From Betaproteobacteria bacterium UKL13-2 (lineage in GTDB: Bacteria > Pseudomonadota > Gammaproteobacteria > Burkholderiales > Usitatibacteraceae), in NCBI GenBank assembly GCA_001602455.1, contig CP012157.1, positions 3,219,733 through 3,283,732 on the forward strand: a DNA stretch of 64,000 nt, in the 5' to 3' direction. The notes under the pieces are model-generated. The model worked only from the letters and a program-made list of their open reading frames with translations. It ran no database searches and was not told the DNA's origin. Position numbers and translations under genes: made by a program. Positions 15,967 to 25,903 of the stretch are shown piece by piece (position 1 is the first letter of the stretch; the number at the start of each line of letters is the position of its first letter).

Positions 15967-18114
15967 CTAGGCGGCGAGTTTCGAGAGATCGGCAACACGA
16001 TTCATTTCGCGGTGCAGCGTCGCGAGTAGGCCAAGACGATTGGCACGAATGGCTGGGTCGTCGGCGTTGACCATCACTTTTTCGAAGAAAGTATCGACGG
16101 GTTCGCGCAGGGTGGCGAGCGAGGTGAGGGAAGCCGTGTAGTCGCCCCGATCAAATTGCGCTTTTGCGTGGGGCACAACAGACTCCATCGCCACCGCAAG
16201 CGCTGTTTCGGCGACTTCGGTCGTAAGTGATTTGTCGTAGGCTTCTTTCACACCGTCAGCTTTTTTCAGGATGTTACCGATGCGCTTATTCGCGGCTGCA
16301 AGAGATGGAGCTTCGGGCAGAGCCGCAAACGTGCGCACGGCATTCAGGCGGTCTTTGACTTTCTCTAACCTGTCTGGCTTCAACGAAAGCACAGCGTCAA
16401 CTTCTTGTGCGGTAAAGGCTTGATCTCGCAGCAAGCCATTCAGTCTTTCAAACAAGAAACGCTCTAGCTGGATTTGTTGGAAGCTAATCAGCGCATCACC
16501 CTCTTCGAGGTCTGTCGATACTAACTCAGGAGGGATGGTATCGAAACCCAGCTTGAGGAGGTTCTCAAGCTTCAGCGGTAGCCGCTCCTCCATGATGAGT
16601 CGCAGTACGCCAAGCGCGTGCCGACGTAATGCGAATGGATCTTTGTCGCCGGTGGGTTGTTGGCCCATGGCAAATAGGCCAGCAAGTGTTTCCAACTTAT
16701 CTGCCAACGCAACGATGACGCCGACCTGGGATCGCGGCAACGTGTCTCCCGCAAACTTGGGCTTGTAGTGATCTTCAATCGCCTCGGCGACCACGGCATC
16801 AATGCCTTCGTTGAGGGCGTAGTACTTGCCCATCGTTCCCTGTAGCTCTGGAAATTCGCCGACCATGTCGGTGACGAGATCGGCCTTGGCCAACTGCGCC
16901 GCTTGATCGACCGATGCCTGAAACACCGCGTCCTGATTGGTCAATTCGCATATTGCCTTCGCAATCGCACGAACGCGTTCCACACGCTCACCCTGCGAGC
17001 CAAGTTTGTTGTGATACACCACAGAGGCTAACTTTGGCAGACGATCTACCAACTTCGTCTTCTTGTCGGTGTTGAAAAAGAAACGCGCATCCGCAAGCCT
17101 TGGACGCACCACACGCTGGTTACCTTCAACGATATTGCGCGCATCGTCAAGCCGCATATTCGAGACGATCAGAAACCGTGACGAGAGACCGCCTTCGGAA
17201 AGGTGCAACGGAAAGTACTTCTGATTCAGCTTCATGGTGAGCGTCAGACATTCCGCTGGCACTTCCAAAAACTCCCGCTCAAATTTACCGACATAGACCG
17301 TCGGCAACTCAACCAGTGCCGTCACTTCGTCGAGGAGCGCCAAGTATTCGCTACGCTCACCTAAGGTATCGCCACACTGCTCGGCATGAGCGATCAACAG
17401 CCGCTCGATCTCGTGACGACGTTTTTTGAATGACGCAATGACACCGCCGTCTTTTTCAAGGCACGATTCATATTCGCTCGCGTGTGCAAGCGTCATCGTT
17501 TTTTCGCCTTGGAATCGATGGCCGTGAATAACATTACCCGCATGCAACCCCAATGTCTCGACGGCGACAACTTCCGCACCGTGCATCGCCACCAAGCCAT
17601 GCGCCGGGCGCACAAACTGCACAGAGTCGAGACCGTTGGCAAGCTGGTAGGTCATCATTTTCGGTATCGGCAACTTAGCCATTGAATCCAGCAACGCGGC
17701 TTGCAGCGCATCCCTCAACCACGCCCCCTTGATGGTCACGTCCAGATATACAAGTTCGTCTGCGCCATCAACCTTACGCACGGTATTTGCAAGCGTGGCT
17801 GACTCCTTCTCCAAGCGCTTTTGCAAGGCTGGCGTGGGGTTCCCCGCCGCGTCGAATGCAACCTTGACTGGCATGAGCTTTTTTAACTCTGCCCGATCAT
17901 CCGCAATGCCTGCCACATCAGCGATCCGCACCGCGAGTCGACGCGGCGTAGCGAACATCTCAACCTTTGCGTCCGCCGCCACCAATCCACGCGATATCAA
18001 ACCAGCGTGAATACCGCTCGCAAACGCATCGCCCAATTTCTTCAATACCTTCGGCGGAAGCTCTTCCGTGAACAACTCCACCAGCAACAACTCTTTTTTA
18101 GAATCTGAACTCAC
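15967..18114 (-). CDS. glyS: Glycyl-tRNA synthetase beta subunit
   Basis: GlyS is the tRNA-binding subunit of the tetrameric alpha2-beta2 glycyl-tRNA synthetase. The 715 residues begin [20 protein letters not shown] and contain [20 protein letters not shown] and [15 protein letters not shown], both strongly conserved in GlyS. Its start overlaps the glyQ stop by 4 bases, so the subunits are translated together. Confidence 0.95.
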   Translation of the reverse strand: MSSDSKKELLLVELFTEELPPKVLKKLGDAFASGIHAGLISRGLVAADAKVEMFATPRRLAVRIADVAGIADDRAELKKLMPVKVAFDAAGNPTPALQKRLEKESATLANTVRKVDGADELVYLDVTIKGAWLRDALQAALLDSMAKLPIPKMMTYQLANGLDSVQFVRPAHGLVAMHGAEVVAVETLGLHAGNVIHGHRFQGEKTMTLAHASEYESCLEKDGGVIASFKKRRHEIERLLIAHAEQCGDTLGERSEYLALLDEVTALVELPTVYVGKFEREFLEVPAECLTLTMKLNQKYFPLHLSEGGLSSRFLIVSNMRLDDARNIVEGNQRVVRPRLADARFFFNTDKKTKLVDRLPKLASVVYHNKLGSQGERVERVRAIAKAICELTNQDAVFQASVDQAAQLAKADLVTDMVGEFPELQGTMGKYYALNEGIDAVVAEAIEDHYKPKFAGDTLPRSQVGVIVALADKLETLAGLFAMGQQPTGDKDPFALRRHALGVLRLIMEERLPLKLENLLKLGFDTIPPELVSTDLEEGDALISFQQIQLERFLFERLNGLLRDQAFTAQEVDAVLSLKPDRLEKVKDRLNAVRTFAALPEAPSLAAANKRIGNILKKADGVKEAYDKSLTTEVAETALAVAMESVVPHAKAQFDRGDYTASLTSLATLREPVDTFFEKVMVNADDPAIRANRLGLLATLHREMNRVADLSKLAA

Positions 18115-19052
18115 GATGCGGCTTTCTTCACAACAAATTTTTCAATCGCTTCTGCGGTGGCCATTGGGAAACCCATCCGTTCACGCGAGTCGTAATAACT
18201 TTGCGCCACACTACGGGCAAGATTACGAATGCGCCCGATGTAGGCTGCACGCTCAGTTACCGAGATTGCACCCCGCGCATCAAGCAGGTTGAAGGTGTGC
18301 GCCGCCTTGAGCACTTGCTCATAGGCAGGAAGTGCCAACTGCGCCTCCATCAAGCGCTTGGCATCGGCCTCATGATCTGCAAAGTGCTGCAACAATACCG
18401 GCACGTTGGAATACTCAAAGTTATAAGTCGATTGCTCGACTTCGTTTTGGTGAAACACATCACCATACTTCAACACCTTGGTGACCCCATTCTCTTCCCA
18501 GGTCGTCCAGACCAAATCATAGACATCTTCGACGTTTTGGAGATACATCGCCAAGCGTTCAAGGCCGTAGGTAATCTCGCCGGTAATCGGCTTGCACTCG
18601 ATACCGCCCACCTGTTGGAAGTACGTAAACTGCGTGACTTCCATGCCATTCATCCACACTTCCCAACCGAGTCCCCAGGCACCGAGTGTCGGGTTTTCCC
18701 AATCGTCCTCTACGAACCGAACGTCATTCTTTTGCAGGTCGAGCCCCAACGCATCCAACGAGCCTAGGTATAGGTCGAGGATATTCGGTGGCGATGGTTT
18801 CAGCACCACTTGGTACTGGTAGTAGTGCTGCAAGCGATTCGGATTCTCGCCATAACGCCCGTCTTTTGGGCGGCGCGACGGCTGCACATAACCCGCCCGC
18901 CACGGCTCAGGGCCTAGTGCACGCAGGAAGGTTGCAGTGTGCGAGGTCCCCGCACCAACTTCCATATCATAGGGTTGCAACAGTGCGCAGCCATTGGCGT
19001 TCCAATAGTTTTGGAGCCGCAAGATAACTTCTTGGAAGGTGGGACCGAACAT
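18111..19052 (-). CDS. glyQ: Glycyl-tRNA synthetase alpha subunit
   Basis: GlyQ is the catalytic, class II subunit that activates glycine. The 313 residues start [17 protein letters not shown] and include [20 protein letters not shown] and [20 protein letters not shown], diagnostic of the family. The ATG at 19052 is used; the longer frame to 19109 adds residues not found in GlyQ. A 65-base gap separates it from lnt. Confidence 0.95.
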   Translation of the reverse strand: MFGPTFQEVILRLQNYWNANGCALLQPYDMEVGAGTSHTATFLRALGPEPWRAGYVQPSRRPKDGRYGENPNRLQHYYQYQVVLKPSPPNILDLYLGSLDALGLDLQKNDVRFVEDDWENPTLGAWGLGWEVWMNGMEVTQFTYFQQVGGIECKPITGEITYGLERLAMYLQNVEDVYDLVWTTWEENGVTKVLKYGDVFHQNEVEQSTYNFEYSNVPVLLQHFADHEADAKRLMEAQLALPAYEQVLKAAHTFNLLDARGAISVTERAAYIGRIRNLARSVAQSYYDSRERMGFPMATAEAIEKFVVKKAAS

Positions 19053-19117
19053 GTATTTTGACAATCGAGAGCGAAACGCCAATTTTAAGGGTTTCACCCT
19101 GTGCAGCAAAGACAGAT

Positions 19118-20671
19118 TTAACGAATTTTGTGGCTATATTCGCCCCAATACCGCGCCGCCAAGCCACTACCGATGATCAGTATGGCCACCAGCATGAGAA
19201 TCGGCCAGTCCCGCCAACGGCTATACGGCGTGGCACCGCGCATCGGCGTGGCGCTCACTTCGAGTACGCCGCGGCTAAACTGCGGCAGCGACGCGACAAT
19301 TTCGCCCTTGTCATTGATCGCGGCTGTCACGCCAGTGTTTGTCGCCCGCAGCATCCAACGCCCGGATTCGAGCGCTCGCATCTGGGACAACTGTGCATGC
19401 TGATCGGCCGCGAGATAAGTCCCGAACCACGCCATATTCGACATATTGATCAACAGCTCTGCGGCCGGAAGTGCCCGTACAATCTCGGCACCAAATGCGT
19501 CTTCATAGCAAATATTCACCGCCACCGTATGGCCACCAATTTGCATTGGCGGCTGCACTTCAGCACCGGGTGTAAATCCACTAAGTGGAATCTTTAGCCA
19601 CCGATATACCCAAGAAAACAACGGCGGCACAAACTCGCCGAACGCAACCAAGTGGTGCTTCGCGTACTGCTGTATCGGCGAAGTGCCAAACGCCACCGCG
19701 CCATTGAAGTAGCGCTGGTTACCGTCAGTGGCTGGCGATGCGTCTCGGAACACAACGCCCAACAGCACATCGCCGCCGTTTGTGCGCGCCCGGCTTGCCA
19801 TTGCTGCGGTCACGGATGGCGGTAGGCGATCGAGCATAAACGGCAGCGCCGTCTCGGGCAACACGATCAACTTGCCACGACTTTGTTCGACCAGTTGCAG
19901 ATAGTTTTCCAATGACGCTGCCGCCTGATCTTCGCGCCATTTCAAATTTTGCGGCACGTTTCCCTGCAACAGTGACACGGCAACTGGTGCGGCAGATGGC
20001 GCGGTCCATTCGACACGTCCGAGTAACGGGGCGAGCCCCCAAACCACGGCACCCGCTGTAAAAAGCCATCGTCGCAAACGTGCCTTCGGCGCCAACGTGG
20101 AGAGCCGAGCAGACCCGAGAACCACTGCGCCTGCGGTCATGGCAAGCACCAATGAAATGCCGAAAACCCCGAATAAAGGGGCGAGGCCAGCAAGGGGCGC
20201 GGGTGCAAATCCTGGCGTCTGCGTGTACCCCGCAATAAGCCACGGGAACCCAGTGACAAACCAGCCCCTAAATGCCTCGGCGGCGACGAAAGCAGCAGGC
20301 ATCAACAGTACCAGCCGCCAAATCGGCCCACATCGAATTTTTGCTTGCACATAGCCTGCCAAGGCAGGAAACAGCGATAGGTAAGCACAAAACAGGAAGA
20401 TGGCAATCGCGGCCAACGGCGCGGGCATATCGCCATAGGTATGGAGGCTCACATAAAGCCAAGGCACACCAACCAAAAAAAGTCCAAGGCCCCACGCAAA
20501 CCCGATCGCGCTCGCGTGTGCCGGGGAAGTCGAGCGCTGCCACAGCCCAAACAAGCCGACGAGCGAAATGATCACGAGTGGCCATGCGTAGAGAGGCGCG
20601 TACGCGGGTACAGCAAGCGCGCCAGCAATGACGGCCAGCGCGATACCGGACCAGGATGAGCGCACGATCAA
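19118..20671 (-). CDS. lnt: Apolipoprotein N-acyltransferase Lnt
   Basis: Lnt adds the third acyl chain to the N-terminal cysteine of lipoproteins in the inner membrane. Several hydrophobic helices fill residues 1-210, followed by a nitrilase-like domain with the catalytic triad Glu in VLPETALPF, Lys in [10 protein letters not shown] and Cys in NICYEDAFG, and a last helix near the C-terminus. The 517 residues match E. coli (512). It begins 7 bases after corC. lgt, the first enzyme of lipoprotein maturation, is at 32.5 kb. Confidence 0.93.
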   Translation of the reverse strand: MIVRSSWSGIALAVIAGALAVPAYAPLYAWPLVIISLVGLFGLWQRSTSPAHASAIGFAWGLGLFLVGVPWLYVSLHTYGDMPAPLAAIAIFLFCAYLSLFPALAGYVQAKIRCGPIWRLVLLMPAAFVAAEAFRGWFVTGFPWLIAGYTQTPGFAPAPLAGLAPLFGVFGISLVLAMTAGAVVLGSARLSTLAPKARLRRWLFTAGAVVWGLAPLLGRVEWTAPSAAPVAVSLLQGNVPQNLKWREDQAAASLENYLQLVEQSRGKLIVLPETALPFMLDRLPPSVTAAMASRARTNGGDVLLGVVFRDASPATDGNQRYFNGAVAFGTSPIQQYAKHHLVAFGEFVPPLFSWVYRWLKIPLSGFTPGAEVQPPMQIGGHTVAVNICYEDAFGAEIVRALPAAELLINMSNMAWFGTYLAADQHAQLSQMRALESGRWMLRATNTGVTAAINDKGEIVASLPQFSRGVLEVSATPMRGATPYSRWRDWPILMLVAILIIGSGLAARYWGEYSHKIR

Positions 20672-20678
20672 GACCCGG

Positions 20679-21584
20679 TCAGGATTTTTTGGTCGCCGCC
20701 ATCAACGCGCCGTCTTGCGCGACTGTCGCGGAGAATGCCAGTCGTTCAACCATCAATGAGTGTACCTTGCGGCTATCCGCACGCAGCACGACGAAGCGGA
20801 AGCCGTCGAAGGTAATCGATTCATTGCGCTTGGGCACATGACCAAAGTGACTCACAACCAGCCCACCTACCGTGTCGAAATCTTCATCGGGGAAATTTGA
20901 CGAAAAATGCGCATTGAAATCTTCAATTTCAGTAATCGCCTTGACGCGATAGCGACCGGCCTTGTCGGGAAGGATATTGTCTTCAGTCTCGTCAAAATCA
21001 AACTCGTCTTCGATATCGCCGACGATTTGCTCAATCACATCTTCAATCGTGATGAGTCCCGCGACGCCGCCATATTCGTCCACCACAATCGCAATGTGAT
21101 TGCGATTGGCCTTGAATTCGCGCAATAGGACATTCAATCGCTTCGATTCTGGTACAAACACCGCTGGCCGAAGCATGTCACGCACATCGAAGTCCTCTGC
21201 GTTGGCGTAGTAGCGCAGCAGGTCTTTCGCCAACAAAATGCCGATGACGTTATCGCGGCTATCTTCAAACACAGGGAATCGCGAATGCGCCGTCTCGATG
21301 ACATTGGGGATGAACTGTTCTGGCTCATCCTCGACGTCAATCATGTCCATTTGAGAGCGAGGCAACATGACATCACGCACCTGCATTTCAGAGACTTGCA
21401 GAACGCCCTCAATCATCGTCAGCGCATCCGCGTCGAGAAGTTCTTTCTCAAGCGCACCGTGCAAGAGTTCTACGAGCTGATCTCGGTCTTCTGGCTCGCG
21501 CAGCAGCAGCGAGGATAGACGTTCCATCAGCGATCGTTTGGGAGACTCTTCCATGGGGATGATTGGCTGTTGCGACATGTGCAT
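20679..21584 (-). CDS. corC: CorC/HlyC-type CBS-domain protein
   Basis: This cytosolic protein of about 301 residues has paired CBS domains (VRDVMLPRSQMDMIDV and RPAVFVPESKRLNVLLREF) and a C-terminal CorC domain (VVDEYGGVAGLITIEDVIEQ near the middle, GGLVVSHFGHVPKRNE at the end). The family is linked to magnesium and cobalt efflux. ATGs at 21584 and 21578 are both possible. It heads the corC-lnt unit, whose order is common in betaproteobacteria. Confidence 0.88.
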   Translation of the reverse strand: MHMSQQPIIPMEESPKRSLMERLSSLLLREPEDRDQLVELLHGALEKELLDADALTMIEGVLQVSEMQVRDVMLPRSQMDMIDVEDEPEQFIPNVIETAHSRFPVFEDSRDNVIGILLAKDLLRYYANAEDFDVRDMLRPAVFVPESKRLNVLLREFKANRNHIAIVVDEYGGVAGLITIEDVIEQIVGDIEDEFDFDETEDNILPDKAGRYRVKAITEIEDFNAHFSSNFPDEDFDTVGGLVVSHFGHVPKRNESITFDGFRFVVLRADSRKVHSLMVERLAFSATVAQDGALMAATKKS

Positions 21585-21647
21585 TTTACCCGACGTGCGC
21601 GCCGCAAAAATGACAGTCGCCGCCAATGTCTGCGCCAGCCGACACAT

Positions 21648-22110
21648 TTCATGGGTCTGACGCCCCCCGACCGTAACGGAGAAATTGGTGTTTGCGAGAA
21701 GTCACAGAAGAACCAGAGCATTTCAACTTCAACGCCAGCAAATGGAAGAAAGCACAGCCCCAGTGGGGGACATGCCCGTAACGGCGCGCTTCGTCAAAAC
21801 ACGCCTCCGCGACGTGTTCTGTGGGCAACTAAAGCGGAATTAAATGGAACAGGGGCTCATGTCACCACGTTAAGTCTGTCGTCCCGGCGGACAACCACAG
21901 GCGGTGCGCCGGGGGAGACCGTTTTCTAAGTCGGTTTAGGCAAGCCATTGTCTCTAGGTTAAGAACAGAATTTCGCTTGAGACAGCGCCATTATGGTATG
22001 TCCCCGATTATTAGCTACTATTTTGCGCCAGCACCTCACCGCTGGCGAACCTGCGTGCCCAGCCGGACTCTATAATTCTTGCCTCCGCTGCACTCCTAGC
22101 AAACATCCTA
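21648..22110. other. Intergenic region with decayed repeat sequence
   Basis: This divergent gap of about 460 bases has no supported gene. It contains TTTCATGGGTCTGACGCCCC at 21648, which resembles two repeat motifs of the window. At about 21836 there is GGAATTAAATGG, then GGCTCATGTCACCACGTTAAG, which looks like a diverged version of the left end of the IS4 element at 24178-24216. GGTATGTCCCCGATTATTAG near 21994 may be another repeat edge. Confidence 0.4.
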
Positions 22111-22758
22111 ATGAAAACCTCCCGCCAGCAAATCGTTAACACCTTTGTCACCGGCACGTTGGCCGCATTGCCAATTGTCGCCACCGTCTTGATTGTTGTA
22201 TGGGCGGTGCGATTTCTTTACGCCTACATGGGACCCGGCAGTTGGTTTGGCGACTTGATGCAGGTGTTCGGCTTCGGCATGGCATCCGAATGGGTGGCCT
22301 ACCTGATCGGCCTCGGCGTGGTGGTGGCCGCAATCTTCCTGCTGGGGCTGTTGGTGCGGTTCGGCTTGACAAAGTTCCTCGCAAATCTACTCAATACTGT
22401 CGTGCAGCGTATCCCGGTGGTACGCAATATCTACGACGTGGTGAAGTCGCTGGTTGATTTGTTCGCGCAGCGTGACCAAGAAAAACTCAACGCCATGAGT
22501 CCCGTCTGGCTACACTTCGGCGGCGGTGACGGCGTCGCGGTGTTAGGCCTGCTATCCACACCTGATCCTGTGCTCGTGGCGGGTAAGCCCTATTACGCAG
22601 TAATCGTGCCGACCGCGCCGGTGCCGGTCGGTGGGGGATTGATCTACGTGCCGCAGGATTGGGTGACACCGGCCGATGTTGGTGTGGACGGCCTCACCAG
22701 CATCTATGTTTCGATGGGGGTGACATCGAACCAACACATTGGGCTGAAGAAACCTTAG
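22111..22758 (+). CDS. DUF502 family inner-membrane protein
   Basis: This 215-residue protein has two strong membrane segments (about residues 15-38 and 62-86), then VVQRIPVVRNIYDVVKSLVD and a soluble tail with VIVPTAPVPVGGGLIYVPQ, the standard DUF502 pattern. The function of the family is not established. It is preceded by the repeat-rich gap and followed by accessory DNA. Confidence 0.8.
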   Translation: MKTSRQQIVNTFVTGTLAALPIVATVLIVVWAVRFLYAYMGPGSWFGDLMQVFGFGMASEWVAYLIGLGVVVAAIFLLGLLVRFGLTKFLANLLNTVVQRIPVVRNIYDVVKSLVDLFAQRDQEKLNAMSPVWLHFGGGDGVAVLGLLSTPDPVLVAGKPYYAVIVPTAPVPVGGGLIYVPQDWVTPADVGVDGLTSIYVSMGVTSNQHIGLKKP

Positions 22759-22815
22759 TAAAAGGTGGGAAATGGTGTCTGACCCCCCATTTGGTCTTTG
22801 GGGCCATTTGGTCTT

Positions 22816-22984
22816 TGGTTGTACGTTGGGGCAACAAGCAGAGGTAACCTTAAAACTGTCGTCCCGGATGAGCATGGCGAAATTCCGGGACCCAAGTTTG
22901 CAGCATCTGTGTAGAGGGAACTCTAATATCGACGAGCATCTTCAGGCAAAACCGTTTGAAACTGTCCGTGAATGCTAGGGTTTG
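22816..22984. repeat. Direct repeat flanking vapBC, copy 1 (without MITE)
   Basis: The sequence from TGGTTGTACGTT through CTTAAAACTGTCGTCCCGG to AATGCTAGGGTTT recurs in the same orientation at 23787-24095 with only scattered differences. Here GAGGGAACT joins directly to CTAATATC. In the second copy the 134-bp MITE plus a few bases lies at that point. REP-like copy f is at 22930-22975. Confidence 0.85.
22930..22975. repeat. REP-like hairpin repeat, copy f
   Basis: The copy reads GACGAGCATCTTCAGGC, then AAACCGTTTGAAACTGTCCG. It sits in the direct repeat that lacks the MITE. Confidence 0.55.
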
Positions 22985-23090
22985 CCAAAATAATCGAGTC
23001 TGACCCTCATGGCACTATCAATCTCGATAACTACGCGAGCGCTAACTGGCCGCTTTGATTTGTGGCTCCAACCCCGTTAACCTGTCGCCG

Positions 23091-23489
23091 CTACCAAAGA
23101 CATTTCACGCGAAACAATTTCATCGCGGCGTCGTCTGTGACCAGCGTCGCGCCTTCGGCAAGCGCCTGCGCCGCGAGCATGCGGTCGAACGGGTCGCGAT
23201 GATTCACGTCAAAACTGCCGGCTCGGAGCGCGTGCCGCGCATTGATGGCGAGGTGTTCAAATCCGTCAGCAACCAAGAGCATCTCAAACTGGTCAATCGC
23301 CGTTTGTGCCCCCGGCAATTTGCCAATTCGAAACTTGGTCGCGATTTCCCAAGCGCTGGCCGCACTCACTAAAACGGAATTGGCTTCATCAGCCATGGCT
23401 TTGGTTGCACGCTTGCTTAACCTCGCATCAGCGGCCCACCACCAAAGTAAAGCGTGTGTATCCAGCAACAGCTTCAACGCGGCTCCCAC
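23091..23489 (-). CDS. VapC-like PIN-domain toxin
   Basis: This PIN ribonuclease toxin of up to 132 residues has the acidic active-site pattern: LLLDTHALLWWW at the N-terminus, the Glu in SAASAWEIATKFRIGKL, HRDPFDRMLAAQA, and ATLVTDDAAM near the end. Substrates in the family are often tRNAs. The GTG at 23489 overlaps the antitoxin by 16 bases; a TTG at 23477 (KLLLDTHALL) would also be plausible. The module lies between two direct repeats next to an insertion sequence, which suggests acquisition. Confidence 0.88.
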   Translation of the reverse strand: MGAALKLLLDTHALLWWWAADARLSKRATKAMADEANSVLVSAASAWEIATKFRIGKLPGAQTAIDQFEMLLVADGFEHLAINARHALRAGSFDVNHRDPFDRMLAAQALAEGATLVTDDAAMKLFRVKCLW

Positions 23490-23701
23490 GCCTTGAGATC
23501 TGCACTGGGGAGCGGATCAAAGAACGCTTTATCGTTGATGCCCTTCAGCCGGCCGGGCTGGCGCTTCGACGTGGCAGGTGCCAACGGCATCATGCGCGCA
23601 TAAGGCTTGCCCGCTTTCGCCAGAATGATTTCTTTACCAGCATGGGCTTGATCCAGCAGCTTTGAAAATTGCGTCTTGGCATCGTGAACGTTGACGATCA
23701 T
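23474..23701 (-). CDS. Phd/YefM-type antitoxin
   Basis: The 75-residue protein begins MIVNVHDAKTQFSKLLDQA, the standard Phd/YefM fold start, followed by IILAKAGKPYARMMPL. It should bind and neutralise the PIN toxin through its C-terminal tail and repress its own promoter. It is first in the operon, as expected, and overlaps the toxin gene. Confidence 0.88.
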   Translation of the reverse strand: MIVNVHDAKTQFSKLLDQAHAGKEIILAKAGKPYARMMPLAPATSKRQPGRLKGINDKAFFDPLPSADLKAWEPR

Positions 23702-23886
23702 GTTGCGTTCTTTAGTGGTTGTGGAAGGTGCCAGTTTGACTTAGTCCATCAACTTAGTCAACTTACGCAGCCGGCTGCAACCCTTGTGGTTGTACGTTCG
23801 GGCAACAAGCAGAGGCAACCTTAAAACTGTCGTCCCGGATGAGCATGGCGAAATTCCGGAACCCAAGTTTGCAGCATCTCCGTGGA

Positions 23887-24020
23887 GGGAACTTCTCGAA
23901 ACCGTCGCGAGCGGGCGAAGTTCGTGCCGACGGGTTTGGCAAACACGGGGCACGTACCCAATGTACGGCGAGCACCGCAGGCGCGAAATTCGCCCACGCA
24001 GCAGGTTTATAGAAGTTCCC
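23887..24020. repeat. MITE-like element, copy B (134 bp)
   Basis: This copy has perfect 10-bp terminal inverted repeats, GGGAACTTCT and AGAAGTTCCC, and is in the same orientation as copy A. It is inserted in the second vapBC-flanking repeat. REP-like copy g begins 20 bases downstream. Confidence 0.9.
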
Positions 24021-24039
24021 GAGAAGCAAACTCTAATAT

Positions 24040-24086
24040 CGGCGAGCATCTTCAGGCGAAACCGTTTGAAATCACCCGTAAATGCT
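24040..24086. repeat. REP-like hairpin repeat, copy g
   Basis: The copy reads CGGCGAGCATCTTCAGGCG, then AAACCGTTTGAAATCACCCG. It is nearly identical to copy f and close to copy e at 55877. Confidence 0.55.
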
Positions 24087-24195
24087 AGGGTTTTTCAAGA
24101 AAATCGGGCGCTCATGGCCCCTTTAACTTATAAATGGTGTCTGACCCCAATTTACAATCTCAAACAACGGCAGTCGGAATTAAAGGGGTCAGCGA

Positions 24196-25716
24196 CTCAT
24201 GGCACTACCTTAAGCGATTTTTGCCATGAAAGCGCACGGAAAGAAAGCTGGCTGAGAGCCTTCACTTGTTAAGATGCTGGTATCTAACATCAACGTCAAA
24301 ACAGAAAGGATCAGCCATGTGTGACGATACCAAAAAAACGCCTACAGTCGAGCGTTTTTCGTTTCAAGCAGTTTGTCGCCGAAGCCCCCGGCGCGGCAAT
24401 GAGCGAGGCAATACCACTGGCGCGGCTACAATCGATTGTTAATCTTGAGGTCGGCAGCTACCGTGACCGGCTCTACCCACCGTTGACGACACTGGGGCTA
24501 TTCATTGAGCAGAGTCTGTCTGCGGATGGCGCGTGCCAAGATGCCGTCGCCCGATACCTGAGCGCACGCCATGCGCGGGATCAAGCCCCTTGCAGCCTCA
24601 ACACCGGCCCTTACTGCAAAGCGCGCCAGCGGTTACCGATTTCGCTGGTAGAACAGCTGAGCGCGACCATTGGAGAGCGTCTGGAGCAATCCGCACCGAG
24701 TCAATGGCGCTGGCGAGGGCGGCGCGTCAAGCTCTTGGATGGCACCACCGTCTCGATGCCGGATACACCGGCCAATCAAGCGGCATATCCACAAAGCGGC
24801 GAACAAGCACCAGGACTAGGATTCCCGTTCGCACAACTCGTCGGCCTCCTTTCCTTGGCCACCGGTGCGGTGCTCGGTGTCGCGATGGGGTCCACCAAGG
24901 GCAAGGGTAGTGGCGAGCAAGCGCTATTTCGTGAACTGATGCCACAGCTCGACAGTGGAGACGTGATTTTGGTGGATCGCTATCACTGCACTTACTTCAC
25001 CATTGCCATGCTGTTGGCGCGTGGCGTCGATATCTTGACCCGACAACACCAGAAGCGCTTAACCTCTCCGGAGGCGATCATCGAGACCTTCGGCGGCGGC
25101 GACCGCTTGGTACGATGGGTGCGACCGCAGCGCCCGAAGTGGATGGACGCCAAGCAGTACGCCACGATGCCCGAAGAACTCATCGTTCGTCAGACCGAGG
25201 TAGGTGGTCGCGAGCTGGTGACCACACTCGTCGACGCCAAGCGCGTCTCAACGAGTGATCTCGATGCGCTCTATCGCAAGCGCTGGATGATCGAGGTTGA
25301 CTTCCGCAGCATCAAATCCGAGATCGGCATGGATATCCTGCGCAGCAAGTCGCCGGAGATGGCCAGAAAGGAAGTTGCTGTCCACCTGCTGGCCTATAAC
25401 CTGATCCGCTCACTCATGGTGCGTGCCGCCGTGCTGGCCCACGTCCTGCCGCGTGCCTTGAGCTTCAAGGCCACACTTCAGCTTTGGCACGCCTTTAGCC
25501 AACAATGGCGATGGCATCTAGGTGAGGCCACAGAATCCGTCGTGACGGCAATGCTTCGTGCAATTTCAACGAGGATCATTCCGCATCGACCAGACCGAAT
25601 AGAGCCTCATGCCGTCAAGCGACGACCAACAACGCATGCCTACTTGACAGTCCCACGTGATCAAGCCCGAGCCGCTATCCTCGAAGCGCGAAAATCGCTT
25701 AAGGTAGTGCCATGAG
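24196..25716 (+). mobile_element. IS4-family insertion sequence, apparently complete (1521 bp)
   Basis: The element is bounded by perfect 26-bp inverted repeats: left 24196-24221 beginning CTCATGGCACTACCTTAAGC, right 25691-25716. The 9-bp sequence GGTCAGCGA directly flanks both ends (24187-24195 and 25717-25725) and is the likely target-site duplication; 9 bp is within the range known for IS4 relatives. It encodes one intact transposase. The undamaged ends and duplication suggest recent insertion. Confidence 0.88.
24321..25715 (+). CDS. IS4-family DDE transposase
   Basis: The 464-residue transposase shows the first acidic motif KLLDGTTVSMPDT, the second in DVILVDRYHCTYF, and the Y-2-R-3-E-6-K signature as YRKRWMIEVDFRSIK near residue 315, followed by EVAVHLLAYNLIRSLM. 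This signature defines the IS4 family. The listed start is a GTG; an ATG at 24317 with better ribosome-site spacing is in another frame. The stop codon lies inside the right inverted repeat. It appears functional. Confidence 0.9.
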   Translation: MTIPKKRLQSSVFRFKQFVAEAPGAAMSEAIPLARLQSIVNLEVGSYRDRLYPPLTTLGLFIEQSLSADGACQDAVARYLSARHARDQAPCSLNTGPYCKARQRLPISLVEQLSATIGERLEQSAPSQWRWRGRRVKLLDGTTVSMPDTPANQAAYPQSGEQAPGLGFPFAQLVGLLSLATGAVLGVAMGSTKGKGSGEQALFRELMPQLDSGDVILVDRYHCTYFTIAMLLARGVDILTRQHQKRLTSPEAIIETFGGGDRLVRWVRPQRPKWMDAKQYATMPEELIVRQTEVGGRELVTTLVDAKRVSTSDLDALYRKRWMIEVDFRSIKSEIGMDILRSKSPEMARKEVAVHLLAYNLIRSLMVRAAVLAHVLPRALSFKATLQLWHAFSQQWRWHLGEATESVVTAMLRAISTRIIPHRPDRIEPHAVKRRPTTHAYLTVPRDQARAAILEARKSLKVVP

Positions 25717-25903
25717 GGTCAGCGACGATTTGTTTTGTGCGGTCGACACACGCCTCAAAAATTGTCGCTGACCCCTTTAATTTTCTCTTTCCGCTCGAGA
25801 AACTAAAGACGCGGGGCACGTATTCGTCGTGTTGCGACCGCGAATAAATATATCGACGCTGCCCCCTTAAATTTCCTTTGATTTCCTTCAACTTCCGTCA
25901 ACC

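Larger units (their letters stand above)
23787..24095. repeat. Direct repeat flanking vapBC, copy 2 (contains MITE)
   Basis: This copy aligns with 22816-22984 on both sides of the MITE at 23887-24020. The outer parts differ by only a few bases over the first 107. After the MITE come GAGAAGCAAA and then the shared ACTCTAATATC. The vapBC genes lie between the two copies. Confidence 0.85.
24178..25782. repeat. Palindromic element split by the IS4 insertion
   Basis: The arms AATTAAAGGGGTCAGCGAC (24178-24196) and its exact reverse complement (25764-25782) enclose the insertion sequence. With the IS and one copy of the 9-bp target removed, the site would be a hairpin with arms of about 24 bases (one mismatch, G against A) and a loop of about 28 bases. 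The element thus seems to have jumped into a pre-existing inverted repeat. Confidence 0.7.

Noticed and set aside
24317-24360. ATG at 24317 as transposase start with a frameshift at the A7 run
   Set aside because: The needed shift would be +1, unlike the usual -1 of IS elements, and the GTG at 24321 gives a complete frame.
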